From assembly GCA_017623955.1 (NCBI GenBank), contig JAGAOA010000100.1:1-6937 (forward strand): a stretch of DNA of 6,937 nucleotides. Direction: 5' to 3'. The stretch is from Opitutales bacterium (GTDB taxonomy: Bacteria > Verrucomicrobiota > Verrucomicrobiae > Opitutales > CAG-312). Positions 6,076 through 6,937 of this stretch are shown here, one piece after another; the stretch's first letter is position 1, and every line of letters starts with the position of its first letter. The translations under genes and the position numbers were made by a program. Below the pieces are notes generated by a model that worked only from the letters and a program-made list of their open reading frames with translations, was not told the DNA's origin and did no database searches.

Positions 6076-6729
6076 ATGATAAACACGTCGAGAGCTTATA
6101 CAGAAAAAGAAGAGTTGTTTAATACGATAACTCATATATTGGGAATGCTTTTCAGTGTAAGTGCAATAAGTATTCTTGTAACGCTCTCTTGTTTTTACGC
6201 TGATTGCTGGTCTATAGTCTCGTGTTCTATATTTGGAGCGAGTATGTTTTGTGTTTATACAGCATCAGTACTATATCATGCAGTAAAATCACCTAAAACT
6301 AAAGCCATATTAAAGAAACTAGATCATATAGCAATATACTATCTCATAGCAGGAAGTTATACTCCATTTATGCTAGTACCAATGCGTTCTACACTATCGT
6401 GGATAGTATTTTCAATAATTTGGACGTTAGCAATAGCTGGAACAATACTAAAGATATACGCATCATCGTCTGGAACAAAATTTTGGTCAGTAGGTCTATA
6501 TTTGTCAATGGGTTGGCTAGTAGTATTTGTTTCAGGAAAACTATTTGCTAGCATATCGATAACATCAATAATATTTTTGGTTCTTGGAGGCTTATTTTAT
6601 TCTGGCGGAGTTGTATTTTATGTAAAGAAACAATGGATGTATTCGCACGCAATATGGCATATATTTGTGTTGATGGGTACAATAATGCACTTTTTTTCAA
6701 TTTTATTTTCGTGCGTAGTAAAGATTTAA
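6076..6729 (+). CDS. PAQR / hemolysin III family seven-helix membrane protein
   Basis: This is a 217-residue integral membrane protein of the hemolysin III (YqfA/TrhA, PF03006) family. Bacterial members have been linked to membrane lipid homeostasis, and haemolysis is not a dependable function. The family signature is complete: YTEKEELFNTITHILG at the N-terminus, SVLYH (S64, H68), LDHIAIYYLIAGSYTPF (D83) and the C-terminal HAIWHIFVLMG (H191, H195). Together these give the Ser-His-Asp-His-His set of the PAQR zinc site. About seven hydrophobic helices can be picked out. I chose the ATG at 6076 because the conserved domain begins about eight residues later. A TTG at 6040 would add 12 residues (RNDSLCG and so on) of no family character, and neither start has a clear ribosome site. 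The next gene starts one base after the stop, so co-translation with a dCMP deaminase is likely. Confidence 0.92.
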   Translation: MINTSRAYTEKEELFNTITHILGMLFSVSAISILVTLSCFYADCWSIVSCSIFGASMFCVYTASVLYHAVKSPKTKAILKKLDHIAIYYLIAGSYTPFMLVPMRSTLSWIVFSIIWTLAIAGTILKIYASSSGTKFWSVGLYLSMGWLVVFVSGKLFASISITSIIFLVLGGLFYSGGVVFYVKKQWMYSHAIWHIFVLMGTIMHFFSILFSCVVKI

Positions 6730-6730
6730 A

Positions 6731-6937
6731 ATGAATATAGTTGAAAGTATAGACAACCTAGTATCCTCATGGAAAGGAACGCGTCCTACATGGGACGAAT
6801 ATTTTATTGGAACAGCGATATTAATTGCATCGCGTTCGACATGTTCGCGATTAAATGTCGGATGCGTTATAGTTAGTGCGAATGAATGCAAAAACAGGAT
6901 TATAGCCGCAGGATACAATGGTTATCTTCCTGGAGCA
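6731..6937 (+). CDS. dCMP deaminase (deoxycytidylate deaminase), N-terminal part, 3'-truncated by the window edge
   Basis: The open frame runs from the ATG at 6731 to the right edge, giving 69 residues. RPTWDEYFIGTAILIASRSTC, then LNVGCVIV and GYNGYLPGA, match the N-terminus of dCMP deaminases (family pattern RPSWDEYFM, ASRSTC, VGAVIV, GYNG). The enzyme converts dCMP to dUMP with a catalytic zinc, supplying thymidylate synthesis. The HAE and PCxxC zinc motifs lie beyond the window, so activity cannot be judged. Seventeen residues precede the usual RPxWDEYF start, a slightly long N-terminus. The gene starts one base after the PAQR stop (TAAAATG arrangement) and has no independent ribosome site, so translation is probably coupled. 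ComEB is the name used in Firmicutes; I leave the symbol blank because the context differs. Confidence 0.88.
   Translation, partial: MNIVESIDNLVSSWKGTRPTWDEYFIGTAILIASRSTCSRLNVGCVIVSANECKNRIIAAGYNGYLPGA

Noticed and set aside
6703..6918. Minus-strand ORF of 71 residues at the right edge
   Set aside because: It is antisense to the recognisable dCMP deaminase N-terminus and overlaps the PAQR end; it has no family resemblance of its own.

Overview
The window is a compact, low-GC bacterial chromosomal segment. It has eight genes on both strands, all three stop codons in use with standard decoding, and no gene-free stretch longer than about 135 bp. Taken together, a B12-dependent ribonucleotide reductase with a C-terminal zinc ribbon, a Tat-exported FAD oxidoreductase of the 'LGGNAS' type, and mostly weak or absent Shine-Dalgarno sequences would suit a member of the Verrucomicrobiota/Lentisphaerota (PVC) group, possibly host-associated. 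This taxonomic guess is an inference from gene content and is not secure. I see no insertion sequence, CRISPR array, tRNA or rRNA.

Layout. (1) Positions 2-1870, plus strand: the C-terminal part of a class II (adenosylcobalamin) ribonucleotide reductase, cut by the left edge. (2) A 15-bp-stem hairpin at 1882-1920 that can stop transcription from both sides. (3) Positions 1983-5041, minus strand: a tight three-gene run read from right to left. It holds a DjlA-like membrane J-domain co-chaperone, a 104-residue protein I do not recognise, and a Tat-signal FAD-dependent oxidoreductase with a C-terminal beta-rich domain. Gaps of 5 and 36 bp suggest one operon. (4) A terminator at 5081-5109, followed by a minus-strand gene for a 129-residue putative DNA-binding protein. 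(5) A 134-bp, extremely AT-rich divergent spacer with a 29-bp near-perfect palindrome and a second 13-bp palindrome. (6) Plus strand: a Cro/CI-type HTH regulator (very AT-rich), a PAQR/hemolysin III family membrane protein, and the start of a dCMP deaminase cut by the right edge.

How it fits together. The window's two edges both touch deoxynucleotide metabolism: ribonucleotide reductase on the left, and dCMP deaminase (dCMP to dUMP, feeding dTMP synthesis) on the right. The middle operon may link a J-domain co-chaperone to an exported flavoenzyme, though co-transcription alone does not show functional coupling. The most interesting non-coding signal is the symmetric AT palindrome between two divergent putative regulators, which looks like a shared operator. 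I do not see convincing evidence of a wholly new multi-gene system. The best leads are this regulatory switch, the unrecognised 104-residue protein and the 129-residue DNA-binding-like protein.
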